NCBI GenBank assembly: GCA_032164295.1
Contig: JAJHTX010000001.1
Span: forward strand, 3,720,001 to 3,784,000
Length of the DNA stretch: 64,000 nt
Reading direction: 5' to 3'
Origin: Inonotus obliquus
Taxonomy: Eukaryota > Basidiomycota > Agaricomycetes > Hymenochaetales > Hymenochaetaceae
The position numbers and the translations under genes are program-made. A model generated the notes under the pieces. The model was not told where the DNA came from. It did no database searches and worked only from the letters and a program-made list of their open reading frames with translations. Positions 11,526 through 22,809 of this stretch are shown here, in pieces. Positions within the stretch are counted from its first letter, which is position 1. Every line of letters begins with the position of its first letter.

Positions 11526-12592
11526 TTAGACTGGAGTTTGGGCAATGAAACGGAAATGCGCAGGAAGCGCGTACGCGGCGGAAAGCCATATCTAAACGAA
11601 ATGTGAGTACTTTGACCAACCATAGCTCATATCGAAAACGCACGTTATAAAGGTAATAACTACGCTGATCCGATTTAATAGATTTGAAAGCAATGTACCG
11701 AGCGCCAACAGTGATTGCGAGGAGGACGAAGCCCAACGAGGCCTCGACGCCGAGTTTCCAGACAGAACTAAGAGCAATGGACCATGCCAATAAACCAAAG
11801 AAGACAGTCGGCCGTGCGATTCCTGGTGCGACTATCGGAAGCGTCTTGCGTCCAATCAGTCTATCGCCCTCGACATCCTTGAAATCTTGAGCATGTGCAG
11901 TCGTCGCGTAAATGCCCGCACTGCAGAAGACTGATATCCAGTTGATGTTATCGAGTACGTGCCGACTTGAACCTGGGATCAGATACAAGATTGAACGGTC
12001 AGTATCGGAAGCCCATCGGGAGACGAGGGCGAAAACACACCGGCGATGAGACACGACCCAACTTCGAAAGCCACAACACCCAAAGCGTTCAAAAGGTTGC
12101 GAATGACCCAGTGGCCTCCAGCATATCCCATCTCATTGTAGGCGTACGTAAGAAGGCAAAACGCCATGCTCGCATAGATACATTCGACGCTGTAGCAAGC
12201 AGAAAGCGCAAAGCAGGCCGGAACAAGGGCCCAGCGCAATATGCGGGCATTGCGCCAGGTGATTCTCTTCGATGGGAGTGGACGATCGCGTTTGTTGTGT
12301 TCATCTTCCTCTGGATTCAACGTCTGGTTGGAAACATCAAACTGCAAAACGTGCAACCAGATCCAAAAGAGGACATGGGGAAGGTGTGAAAGTTTGCAGA
12401 GGGGAGCGGATGCTGCAGCGAGCGATGTCTAAGAGTGTCTAAGGTTAGTATGTGTGGAGACTTTGCCAGGGCCTTTACTCGTACAATAGGGATTAAGGTC
12501 GTCTTGATATCCGACTTCGTGAACAGGAACAACGTCCATAGATGATACGGGACGTTGGACGGAATGTCGAGGAGAAATTGGCGTGTCGACAT
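11526..12592 (-). CDS. UbiA-family membrane prenyltransferase
   Basis: Integral membrane enzyme that transfers a prenyl diphosphate or cyclises it. Four exons: 12592-12485, 12428-12041, 11972-11644 and 11591-11526, totalling 891 bases or 296 residues, a usual length. The first Asp-rich motif is a variant, SNQTLNPEEDEHNKRDRPLP, the fungal form with acidic residues before NK and RPLPSKR. The second motif is canonical, DFKDVEGDR. About seven to nine hydrophobic helices can be seen. Intron 1 has a consensus ACTAAC branch site 14 bases before its acceptor. The first in-frame ATG is at 12592; a longer open frame upstream lacks an ATG. Related fungal genes are found near sesquiterpene and meroterpenoid clusters, but this one is about 8 kb from the synthases with VPS35 between, so a shared pathway is only a possibility. 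Confidence 0.88.
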
Positions 12593-13605
12593 AGCGAAGT
12601 GCAGCAGCAAGTCGACCTCTAGTTTCTGTCGCAGCAGGGAATACGGAAGGAGGAAACCTTGAGCCTTCCTCGAGCAGATTGGAGCTCCAAATATCTGCCA
12701 GCCATTCCTACACCCGGACCTTGGAATCTAAGCATTCTTCAGAAAAGCCAATCTGTTCTTGTGTTCGACGCGCTTTAAACATTCTTAGCCTGTCTGAATG
12801 TTGCCTTTCGAGTCAAATACCCTCATTATACGTCACGTATTCGTCTCGGTTGAAATGGATGATCATCAAAACAATAGGAAGAGACAAGAACATAAATGTA
12901 ATAAAATGGAACGGAAGATTGGCGAAATGACAAGGGGAGGATAATAACAAAAAGCATTGATCGATGAAAGTTTATCGCGGAGATTCATCAAGACAAAGAC
13001 TGCTATTGAATTTGAAACATGCGATGCGGGAATCAAACAGGTGGAAAAGTGATAAGTATCCTGATCCGATCATACTTCGAATGGTAAGAGACGATTACAT
13101 GAAGAACAGCTTAATCGACATTTAAATACAAGATGTTGTTATGGCCTTGTTGAGCGAGGTGAAACACCTTAAAGCATCCTCTCGACTGTTTCCCCTTTCC
13201 CATTGTTCTGTGTCGCCAAGTCTTCACAACTTTACATTAAAACATTCTTCGGTCCGAAGCGCCAGGATTATCAAGTAAAGATTATGTAACGCGGTTGTTG
13301 CCGGGACTGATCGGCGCTTTGATCGTTTTCTGTTGCCGTGCCGCCTAGTCTAGCAAGATTCAACTATGCAAAAAGATGAACTCTGAAGGTCTGTGCTCAG
13401 TTCTCTTGTGATGGACACGACATTGAATACAAGTACAGCTTCTTTTCTGAGAACACCTAGGCCTGTCATGATAACATTGCAAACACTTTGCTGCGTGTGG
13501 GGTTGAGGACACTTTGCGTCCATGGTCAGTACTAGTGGCATACAGCTCAAGAAACTGGCACATAGCTCTCTGACCCAGAAAGCATTCCTAACGATTACAT
13601 TTACC
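12593..13605. other. Divergent intergenic region, UbiA and DUF6593 promoters
   Basis: About 1 kb between two divergent starts. AT-rich around 12830-13140. Short open frames on both strands have no family resemblance. An in-frame upstream ATG at 13522 could extend the DUF6593 protein by 28 residues. Confidence 0.45.
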
Positions 13606-14418
13606 ATGGAGCTGGACTTCGCGCGTCACCACATCTTTGACACCACGTTCGTTTCTCCCACCGGCACAGGCACCCCAAAGCCTGTTTATCGTGTCTCTAC
13701 CTCCCGACTCTGGGGCGTCTTCCCTCACAAGACCAAGATAGAATTCATCGGAGCTACCCCCAATGATCATAGAACCATTTCCCAGATCATTTGGTCTGGG
13801 CCGACGGCAAATACGAATTACGTCGTTTTCGGCCCGCATGGGCACTTGTACTCGCTGAGTGAGTTCCTGAGTTTCGGTGAAGGTGAAGGGTACTTCAAGT
13901 GATTGTTAACTTCCGATGCATATGCATGATGCTGATGTGCCTTGATCGTAGCACTGACTCCTTCATTACTCTCGGAAATGAGACTTATACGTGGCGCTCG
14001 TATCGCTTCGAGCCACAAGTATGTCTAGGACCTTCGCCGTCTTTCTCGTCTCCACATGAATTGATATTCTTTGTATTTTTAGCTCTATGACAGCCGCGGA
14101 AAGCAGGTTGCATGGTACAAGGCAGATCCTTACAATCTTTTCGGACCACGTGCACTCGGCCATCTTCGAATAGATGAATCACTCACATGTGACCGCGATG
14201 TTATATTTACATCGTTCATTATCTTCATGAGAACGCGTAACGTCTATTGGAAGAAGAAACCAGAGCCAGAGGTCGTGGATGTACCTGAGGCCAAGATTAC
14301 AACACTAGTAGCGAATAACGAGAATAAGGAAGCTGAGATGACCGTTCAGGCAGTCGGGCCAGAATGTAGAGCAGACGATGGTCAGGGTGATAAGGCGGAA
14401 TCTCCGAGAAATGCGTGA
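13606..14418 (+). CDS. DUF6593-like basidiomycete protein
   Basis: Function unknown. Three exons: 13606-13889, 13952-14018 and 14083-14418, totalling 687 bases or 228 residues. The fold-defining part is beta-rich: TFVSPTGTGTPKPVYRVST near residues 16-34, then SQIIWSG, a middle exon with ETYTWRSYRFEPQ, and LYDSRGKQVAWYKADPYN, where a residue string around Trp precedes LGHLRI. The end of the domain (VIFTSFIIFMRTRN) is hydrophobic. The last 55 residues are charged and look disordered. The start is chosen because ACC precedes the ATG and the protein begins close to the domain; 13522 is the alternative. Family assignment rests on remembered pattern, so it should be tested against the Pfam model. 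Confidence 0.7.
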
Positions 14419-14983
14419 TAGAAATGCTCAATATCGTCTGACTCGAGTTTTGTATTGCGCTACGTAGCGGACCCACACCTGGACAATTTTAAGCAGGGGG
14501 CTTGGGACGATGATTTTTGCATCTCATTTCGCATGCGTCATCTCGGAGCAAAGTGTGTGAGTTAAGCACATAACATCGAGAGTAAGGTAATATGGGTGGG
14601 TTCCCGCACTCAAGATTCGCAAGGGTTTTGGTTTGGTATTGAACTGGAAAGTGTACCGTGACTGACTGCCGACTCGACTTTGCTAAGTACGATGCGGCCA
14701 CGCTCGACTTCACTGACATCTCTTTGCGTCCCTCTCACCTACAAGATAATAGACCCGACCCTTTCGAGCTTACTACATGGTAGTCCATGAGTCGGACGGA
14801 GAACCGGCCGCCATACCACCGACGACCCAATGTGGAATTGTGATCTGGCCTAGACGTCGAATATAGCACACTCTCGCGGAGCTTTCAACCTCAACCTCTT
14901 ACCACCACATACACTACTACACCAACACCAGCTCGTTGTATTCCAGAGTCTATCGTTACCCAGACGTCCTACTACTCACCAGC
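14419..14983. other. Intergenic and 5' leader of the small Ser-rich gene
   Basis: No gene recognised. The stretch 14880-14983 is rich in CAAC/CCACC and ends at a GTGAGT donor, as expected for a fungal 5' leader. Confidence 0.4.
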
Positions 14984-15056
14984 GTGAGTCATGTTCAATT
15001 CCTCCGCGTAAAAGATTCCTGAGGTTTGCCACTCTTTGCTAACACCCACATCTTAG
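14984..15056 (+). other. Probable intron in the 5' untranslated region
   Basis: GTGAGT donor at 14984, a GCTAAC branch-like site near 15038 and a TCTTAG acceptor ending one base before the ATG at 15058. All three signals and the 73-base length match coding introns in this window. The last base before the ATG is exonic C. Confidence 0.6.
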
Positions 15057-15057
15057 C

Positions 15058-15537
15058 ATGCCGGCCTTTCGCAAGTCTTCTTCAAAACAAAACATTATGC
15101 CCTACATCAGGAGCGCTTCCTCCAAGCTCAGCATCACCGCATTGAGTTCTACATCCTCCTTAAGCGCGCTCTTCTCCTCGTCTATATCCACGTCTGGTTC
15201 CTCCAAGTCCATTTTCATGAGTGGCATCCGTGGCATAATGAACGGACAACAAGACAAAGAAAACGCACTCCCAACTCCGACTCCCTCCCCATCCTGCAAC
15301 TCACTTCTCAAGAGAGCGAGGACAAAGAAGGACAAGTCGAAGAAAGGACCACAATACCCGGAGATATCGGCACCTCAAATGACCGCCGAGTCTCTCGAAG
15401 CCGTCAGAGCTCGCTTCACGCTAGTGCCACTCAAGCAGTCGGCTGAAGCGTTTACGGACGAGGCTGAAATAGTCATTGTAAACGAGGTGGACTATCAAGA
15501 CATGCCGATACCGCAAAAGAAAGGTCGTACCGCATGA
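15058..15537 (+). CDS. Small Ser-rich protein with a KEN box
   Basis: Single-exon frame of 159 residues. Residues 1-60 are rich in Ser and Lys and lack hydrophobic blocks. Next comes DKENALPTPTPSPS (about residues 66-79), which combines a KEN box with Ser/Thr-Pro sites. A Lys-rich patch (RARTKKDKSKKG) and an acidic-hydrophobic C-terminal segment (EAEIVIVNEVDYQD) follow. I recognise no named domain. The KEN box and proline-directed sites are the combination seen in substrates of the anaphase-promoting complex, so a cell-cycle role is conceivable, but short motifs arise by chance. An intron immediately before the ATG supports this start. Confidence 0.7.
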   Translation: MPAFRKSSSKQNIMPYIRSASSKLSITALSSTSSLSALFSSSISTSGSSKSIFMSGIRGIMNGQQDKENALPTPTPSPSCNSLLKRARTKKDKSKKGPQYPEISAPQMTAESLEAVRARFTLVPLKQSAEAFTDEAEIVIVNEVDYQDMPIPQKKGRTA

Positions 15538-15971
15538 TTGCCGTGAATCTTGTATTGGATACCTTCCTGCACATTTTCACATTCCTTGTTACGTCCCTTC
15601 TTTATAATGTATTCTCCCATCTGGCCCTCTATCACATCTATGTGCATTGTCACAGTTTGGATCTTGGACTCGTTCCTTGTCTGAGATCAGGTCATTCTTC
15701 GACCCAAGTATACCCTTTGCATAACCATGTAAACCTGTTTATGTTAGCATCCCCTAAATTACACACCACTGCACCATAGATAATCTGTTCCCGGCTCTTG
15801 ATATCAGACGTATCGCAAGAAAGAAAATGCATGAGATTCCCAAATAAAATTAAGCACAAGAGCGGTACGCCTGCACATGATAAAAGAACAATACGGTATA
15901 ACTGAGCTAAACAAACAATATCGCATCGGCCGCATTCAATGTAGACGTCAACATTCCTAGAACTCACGGTA
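15538..15971. other. Convergent intergenic region
   Basis: 3' flanks of the Ser-rich gene (plus) and VPS35 (minus). Open frames seen here are antisense to nothing recognisable. No repeat seen. Confidence 0.5.
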
Positions 15972-18900
15972 TCATCGCGCCATTCCATCCTGTTGGCCAA
16001 GCCCCATTTTAAGCATAGCGCCAACAACATCCACCTCATCCCATCGCGAATCAGCACCCGGGCTGTTTTTGCGGTTCTGGATGTACAAGAGTGTATTACG
16101 GAAGTGTCGTATGATCATTTCGGGTGTTTGTACGCCCTCGATGAGCCCTGGTGGCGCTCGTTGCGATGGATGTACGTCCGGTGCGGAGACGTTGTCGATA
16201 TTTGATGTGATCAGGTCGACTAGGCTATTAACGAACTTGGGTGTCACCTACGCGAAATAAGTATTAGCATTGTCAACACCATGTAATTGTGGAGGAACAA
16301 ACGTACTGCTGGTGCCTTGTGGTCAAGATAGTATAGATATTGGTCTAGTGCGTCGCAGTAAAGTTGTACAGTCACGATATCTTCCGTCGCAGAGTTTGCG
16401 ATGCGTAATGACTTTTGCAGGCACTCAAGGACGCGTTTGCTATCCTGGTGCGGGTACTGTAGGGCGTCAACGTCAATAAACTTGAGTAAAGAAAAGTCAA
16501 GTGCATGAACTTACAGCCTTTGGCCCATCAGAACCATCAGCATCTGGCGGAGGCGCAGGCGTTGTTTCAGGCACTTCCCCGTTTAACGCCTCTTGCCAGA
16601 ACATATGACTCGCGAGATGTACAGCAGTAGCCTGATGCGGCTTCTTTAACAGTTTCGCACCATGCAAGGCAGCTTTCGTAATAAGGGTATCGTAGTTATC
16701 CACGCTAAACACCTTCGCGCCTTGCAATGTCCCGATAATCAGAGTAACAGCTTCCAACTGAGCTCGACTGTCTGATATGCTCTCTTCGTATACCGTAAAC
16801 GCCTGAACGTAGAGGTCATACGTCAGGTCTTCAAACCCACATTCATCCGCCACCTGGGCGGCGAGGAGGAAGAGTCGCAGCGCAATAGCGGGAGCCTCTA
16901 TTTGAGTGAAGAGGATGGAGGTGAGTTGCCGGATGAACCTGATGATCGACGAGACTTTTGATTGCCACTCCTCCTCCTACGAAGATCAGGTCAGGCGAGC
17001 ACTTCCATACATTTCATCATGATTAATTTACCTCTTCATGTTGTAGCTTGTATCGTCTACACAACTTGATAGCGTTCGTTATGAGAGCTGGGTAGGTATA
17101 TCGTATCCGTTCTCCGCCCGATTCGAAGTACCTTCGTGCTTCTTGATAGAGCTAGTGGAATACAATGGTCAGTTCTGAGCATTCAAAGCTTTACCGGGAC
17201 TTGACATACCTCGAATTGAACATCCAGTATGTCCGTTCGGAAAAGGTGTACCATCCTAGCAACCCATCCCTGCTCTTCCGCCAGCTCTTCTCGGTCGCTG
17301 ATATATACTGGCCTTCGCGTGGCCTGCGTCTGCTTACCAGGAATGGTATCCAGTTGATCACGTATGAGGACCTGACAAAGCTCGAGCACACCACGAACGT
17401 CCTCCGGTGTTTCGATAATCGTTTCGTTCTTGAGCACCGACGCAACGATGGCATGCGCAAGTGAACGTCGGGTCGTGAAAGGCTGAAGAACAAGTAGGTT
17501 CGCGTAGCGGGGAAGAGCAAGGAGAGTGAGGACGGATTGATAGGAGTTGATGGGGGCGATGAGGAGCGAAGCAAGGTTGTTCGTGGTTTGCATGGCGTGG
17601 AGATCAGGGCTAGGTTGTGTTAGAACAGATCAACAATACTGTTGAGATACGGCTCACCTATCCGAGAATTCCTTAATCTTCTCACTGGCAAAACCAAGGA
17701 TTTGATCGACGTATTCCAGTCGGTCTGGATAGCAGCTGACTGATAGGTTCATAAGAGAGACAAGTAATGCTGTGATATCTTGTATGGTGAGATCAGGCCT
17801 TGCCTATTGTTGATGATGAGTAAGGGAAGAAGAGGAATATTGCAAAGACATACCTTGATAAGTTCAACGACCTGATGCCAGAATACTTCAAATAATCGAA
17901 CGTTTTCCGGAATGCCTCTGAACTTCTTGACTGGGGCCTCCATTCGTGTCTCTTTTTCTTTGCCCTTGTCCTCCGAAGGAGTTTTCGGCTCAGCGTCCTC
18001 CGCAGCTCCGTTGGTAAGCGTCGTTTCTTCAAATGATGTCTCTGCATGAGCAGGCGGGCTCGCTGCACCCCATCCCGGATCATCCGAAGTCGTCGAGGGA
18101 GGAGACACAACGTTCGAACCATTTATCCGAGCCTTTGCCTTCTGCTCCTTGACTTTTTCTGCTAGACGACGTGCAGCTGCCGCTTCTTGTCGTTTGGTTT
18201 CCTCTGGGTCTTCGTTTTCGGCTTCACGGGCTGCATACGCAGCCAACCTATCGATAAGTGCAATGACGATTTGCTTGATGTTGACCGCCGGTTGAAGCTG
18301 AGCTGTCGCGGATAGGAACGGTCCGAGCGAGTACAGATGAAATTCGTCAGGGAAAACCTGAATAACGACCTCCATAAGATATTCTTGCGCGATGACATCC
18401 TTGCAGTTGACAATCTGTTCGAGGATGTGCGGAAGGATGATTCGCTGGTACATGTCAAGGTCGACACCATCCAACGAGCTCAGACGGACAAGGTTTGTGC
18501 CGACAAGAATACGCAGTTCTCGCCGTTCCAATTCGCGTTTTTCCCGGTCGCGCGAGTGACCCTGGTGCTGCAAGCGGACCCATAGCTTGTTCATCTCAAT
18601 GAAGTTGGTTAGGACGAATGCGATGGAATCTTGTAGGTTCCCAACGGGCCTATCAAAACCATGAGTTTGAGGACATACGTGAAACTATGAACATCTTACC
18701 CGGGGTCATCACCAATTGGTAGATGATCTCTCGTCTGCCCGCTCAAATAATGACGTAAGAAAAGACCCCGCGTAGGATGTTGCACTCCTCTAGACATCTC
18801 CATCATGTCCTTCATTATCTCCTTGACTGGCGCTTCTGGTATGGACATATACACAGAACCGACAGTGATCATAAGGTACAACCTCGGCACAATATTCCCC

Positions 18901-19303
18901 GCATATTGTACGAGTTCGTAAAGATCTGCAAGATGTCTCCCTTGTGAATGGCCTTCGTAGAGATAAGTTGAAAGGTGCCTCAACGCGTCGAAGACGGCCA
19001 TGTCTGCATATTAAATTGGTTAGACAGGAAGGGTGTTGAGATTCCCACTACACACAAAGTTCATAGTACTGCTTTGGGGATAAAGATGATGTGCGTAGCT
19101 CTGCCAGCATGGTGCTCGCGCTTTTCAGCCCGTCCATGAGCTGGTCGAGTTCCTGTATCCCGGTCTCGTCAGTTGTTCACTTTGATAGAACGCGCGTCAA
19201 GACTCACAAGGAACCTCTTCATTTGCTGCGTCTGAATCTTGACAACGTTGAGTGCTTCGCTCAGCATCTTGGCCTCATCGCCTAGCGGAGCTGGGAGCGA
19301 CAT
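15972..19303 (-). CDS. VPS35: Retromer cargo-selection subunit VPS35
   Basis: Alpha-solenoid subunit that binds VPS26 and VPS29 on endosomes and recycles membrane cargo to the Golgi. Ten exons: 19303-19208, 19152-19056, 19003-18700, 18649-17854, 17803-17658, 17609-17210, 17151-17032, 16976-16515, 16456-16307 and 16247-15972. They total 2847 bases or 948 residues, slightly longer than usual. Landmarks in order: LDEALNVVK-like start ([16 protein letters not shown]), [14 protein letters not shown] with the downstream [11 protein letters not shown] that contacts VPS26, then GTLQGAKVF and [16 protein letters not shown] in the C-terminal VPS29-binding half. A polar insert of roughly 110 residues (Glu/Lys/Ala-rich, then Ser/Thr/Pro-rich, encoded near 17930-18230) interrupts the solenoid. 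A longer open frame upstream of 19303 has no ATG. Confidence 0.96.
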
Positions 19304-20298
19304 GTTTTTGAGCGTCCTTGGAACAGGGCGTTCGTTGAGCGGCAAGGCTGGTCGCCTCTGAACTGCGCCGCTCGAGATCAGCGAGTCATGTGATGCGTGA
19401 GAACCCAATCAATGGCACCATGGTCCTTCTCAATCTTCAGCTCTTACTCCTGTCGCAAAGCTGATACAACCACTGCGTACTATGTTTCACTACGCGGGCT
19501 TCATGAGGCTATATGAACCCCTTTCTCAAACTCAGATACGGCATAACCTTGAAGGAAGTTCGTCCGAGTCGCGGAGCAAGTTCGACACAAAGTACCAGAG
19601 AACGCTCTCCAGAGTCCTGATGGAAATCACTGCTTGAAGAAAAAGTCTCTTTCACCTTGCAAGTAAAGTCTTCTCCCTGAATCAGTACTCTGTCTGCAAT
19701 GGCCTCACCCTCTTTAGACTTAAACTCGAACTTCTCTCTTACTCTGGCTCAATGCTGGTCATCTGGCTGGTTGAAACTCTCGCCTTACTCGTCTCTTTCG
19801 GGATGTATTCTTCCCGCAAATATTCCATACTGGTTGTCAATCATGCGATCGTCCCGCTCCTGACAAGCAGGGTTCCCACTGGGCACGCGGCTGTCTGGTA
19901 AACTGTACATGTGTGGTCGACGACGATGCTCAGCGGTCCCGATAACAGCGGAATCTCTTTGACATCAACTTCTCCAGGTCCAAGAATTATTGTGAGGAAG
20001 TTGCAAAGCCGACGGAGGCTGAGACTTGGTGTATCATTCCATCACAAGACGTCTAACATCCTTTTCTGCATCTAGGGTGCCGGCGGTTGCAAGACTGTTC
20101 GCCAATGATATGGTGCGGTGCAGTTAGAACCTGTCGAGACGGACCCTCTGATCTATGACATCATAGTGCTCCTCCCCGCCCGCTCAGCTTTTCTGGAGGA
20201 TCATCGCTGCTCACCTCCTCTGAGATGCATGGTATGTACAGATTTCGTAGTCTGAGCCTCTACACCTGGGTCTTGACTTCCCCGAAGGTCGCTGACGG
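19304..20298. other. Divergent region between VPS35 and the terpene synthase array
   Basis: About 1 kb containing the VPS35 promoter and the upstream region of the first synthase. No gene, repeat or relic recognised. It marks the boundary between conserved genes and the terpene locus. Confidence 0.45.
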
Positions 20299-20305
20299 TA
20301 TAAAG
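20299..20305 (+). promoter_or_regulatory. TATA box of synthase gene 1
   Basis: TATAAAG, 52 bases before the ATG chosen at 20351. The other two synthases have a TATA box at a similar distance, which supports the start codons. Confidence 0.6.
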
Positions 20306-20350
20306 ATAGTCATGGTTAGCCTCGAGGAACCTATCTCCAATACATCCACC

Positions 20351-21460
20351 ATGCATCAGACTACAGACCTTGTTCTCAGTCTCCCAGATCTCTTTTCCTT
20401 AACACCTTTCTCCTGGGCCGGATGCAATCCACACTACTCTCTCTCTAAGAGGGAGTCGACAGAGTGGATACTCAGCTACGGTCTCTTCTCTGATAGTAAA
20501 CGCTCTAGATTCATGGAAACCCGCACCGAACTACTGGGAGCATACACATATCCCTTCGTTGACGCCAAGGGACTGCGCATCGCTAATGATTGGCTTACAA
20601 TGCTCGCAACCTTGGACCAGTTCACTGACGACCAGGACGGAAGTGGTGCCCGCGCCACCAGCGAGATATTCATCAAGGCCTTGAACGGAGATGCTGACAA
20701 TGCCTCCCCTATTGCGTCGTTCACGAAGGAGTAAGTCGGTTGTTATTATATAACATGCATGCCCAAGTTCACTCTACTAACATGATCTGTAGCTTTCTTG
20801 GACGTCTTTCGGGAGTACCAGACGATTTACTCAAGCGCTTCGTGGCCCACTTGACCAACTACATACGTGCCACGACGGAAGAAGCGAATCTACGCGCGAA
20901 GCGGGAATTCCCGTCGTTTGAAGAGTATATGGCTATACGCCGTGACAACGGTGGACTTATCCCGTGCTGCGACGTCCTCGAAATTGTCTCAGGAATCACC
21001 CTGCCTCCAGAGGTACACGAGGATCACAACTTCCAGAGCATCGTAATTGCAGCAGTCGATATGATGTCTCTTTCAAGCGTATAGTCAGACCTGAGCCTCA
21101 CTGTGCCCCGAGCTAACTACAACCTCGTAGGACATATACTCGTATGCAATGGAGCACGCGAGTGGTATAGATGGCTGTAACGCCATCACTGTGCTCATGC
21201 AAAGCAAAGGCCTGTCTCACCAGGAAAGTATGGACCATACCGCGGATTTGTACAAGAGCTGTGCCGCTACTATCGTCTCTTCCAAAGCGGCCATTCGCTC
21301 ATTCGGTTCAGATGTCGATGAAATGATTCGTGCGTATATACATGGTCTGGAACAGGCGATTTGCGGGAACAACGAATGGAGCCTGGATACACCGAGGTAT
21401 TTTGGGGATCTACGTGAGGAAGTGAGGCGCACCGGAGTCATAAGGGTCAGGCAGCACTGA
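20351..21460 (+). CDS. Sesquiterpene synthase-like protein 1 (altered NSE motif)
   Basis: Class I terpene cyclase fold of the short basidiomycete type, expected to cyclise farnesyl diphosphate. Exons 20351-20730, 20793-21078 and 21131-21460 give 996 bases or 331 residues, a normal length. The first metal-binding motif is DQFTD (89-93), with Gln in the position usually Asp or Glu. YMAIRRDNGG carries the diphosphate-sensor Arg. The second metal-binding motif reads SDIYSYAME (222-230): the canonical first Asn is Ser, while Ser226 and Glu230 are kept. The RY pair is intact in TPRYFG (311-312). Intron 2 splits the NSE motif just before Asp. Neighbours are a convergent ABM-domain gene and two paralogues. 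A changed first ligand could weaken Mg binding or alter products; activity cannot be judged from sequence. An ATG at 20225 in the same frame would add 42 residues but lies upstream of the TATA box. Confidence 0.9.
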
Positions 21461-21618
21461 ATAATACCCTCTCCCTCAGTCGCCGCTGCAGAATTTTTGT
21501 CTCTGATTTGCCTGATATCTTAAAATATATATCTGTTTACATGCCTCAACACAAGGTTTTACTGGAACTCCTCGAAGTACGTAATGGTCGGCGGCTGATT
21601 TAGAAACGCGAGTACCAA

Positions 21619-22103
21619 TCAACATTCACCGGAAGACTTTATAAAATCAATGCGTACGGCAATTGCCACCTCGGGTACGGCAGCAGAGAAGGACTTGAAG
21701 GGCTCACATTCAAAATGTCTATTGGATAAACAGTTTAGCATGCGACGCACACATCTGCAAGAATAGAAACTGACTTCTCAAGAGCTGCCTCGTCATCATA
21801 TCTATCGACGAACCTGATCAATCATGTAGTGAGTGCTGCCTATAAGACAAGACTCACTCTTCAAATACAACGTACGAATCTCCGTATCTTGCCATACTGA
21901 ATGTGAGGCATCCAGGCTCAGCATCAGAGTTAGCATGGCCGTGAGAGTTGATGAAATAACGCCGAACGTCGTCGCCTTTTCCAGGTTTTGCTGTTAGCTG
22001 AGAGATGTGTTATGAGCATACTCACTCGACGCAGGGTTGGAAGCGAACATACACGCGCGATCAGAGTGATTTTGCCCGAAAATCCGTCAGGTGTACGGGC
22101 CAT
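21619..22103 (-). CDS. Antibiotic-biosynthesis-monooxygenase (ABM) domain protein
   Basis: A small alpha/beta dimeric-barrel protein; relatives include cofactor-free monooxygenases and quinol oxidases. Four exons: 22103-22055, 21990-21858, 21813-21775 and 21718-21619, totalling 321 bases or 106 residues, the usual single-domain length. Landmarks: GKITLIAPKPGKGDDV in strand one and helix one, then EPGCLTFSMARYGDSYVVFE, a join that gives EEFVDRYDDEAALEKHFE, and a final PEVAIAVRID strand. The intron at 21814-21857 is only 44 bases. No single open frame covers the gene, so it is invisible without splicing. Convergent with synthase 1, 158 bases away. Its place inside a terpene synthase array makes a tailoring role possible (inference). 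Confidence 0.85.
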
Positions 22104-22809
22104 GATTCAATATGTCGGCTATCAATTGGTGAGCTGTATCAAAAAGCAAGGTGGCTGGGGTTGGTGGGCGACAGCGGGAGTGAAGTACATAGATGAAACC
22201 TGAACCTCAATCCGATGCGCGTGACTACCTGCATAGTATAGGCAACAGGAACCGATATTTCCCAGCGCGACGGTAAAGCAGAAAGAAGGTATATGGTTTC
22301 GTCCACTTCGGCCATAAATAGAGGGAATCTAGTTAATCAGGTGTCTCTTTTGAAACTCTGCGCTTCGACGATCATTCAAAGCCCAAGGTCGTGACTCGTG
22401 ACGGACGAGGGCCGCCGAGAAAAATAGGTAGACATCAGGATATCATGGATCAACGTAAGATGAAGGCAGCTCGAATGGCTCTCTTGAGAAAAGAACTGAG
22501 TGCTAGGTTGTAATCGTCAAGATTTGCAGCGAAAGACAAACGTTAAAATTGGAAGAAAGCATCTAGCTTTTATGATTGTTTGCATTTGTTTACGTATCCT
22601 CAGTCACGTGCGAGTTTCATATGCTTGGCACGTGCTGGACTTGACTTTGATTCCACATCACACCACACGTTTCTTTCTGTTGCTTTCCTCTACTAATGAC
22701 CGCTGCTCGACACATATACTCGCACTTTCCGATGGTTGTTATAATCTCACTGGGTGCCTAATTGCGATTTCCTGGTCGACTTTGAAATACTTTGCGGCAT
22801 GAATACAAA
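22104..22809. other. Intergenic, nothing recognised
   Basis: Upstream flank of the ABM gene. A plus-strand open frame at 22500-22802 has no domain resemblance. Similarity to DNA further downstream begins only at about 22810. Confidence 0.4.

Noticed and set aside
12593..12610. Longer UbiA N-terminus
   Set aside because: It would start at TTG; the first ATG is at 12592 and fits.
19304..19408. 35-residue N-terminal extension of VPS35
   Set aside because: The extension would need a TTG start. The ATG at 19303 begins the protein where the family begins.
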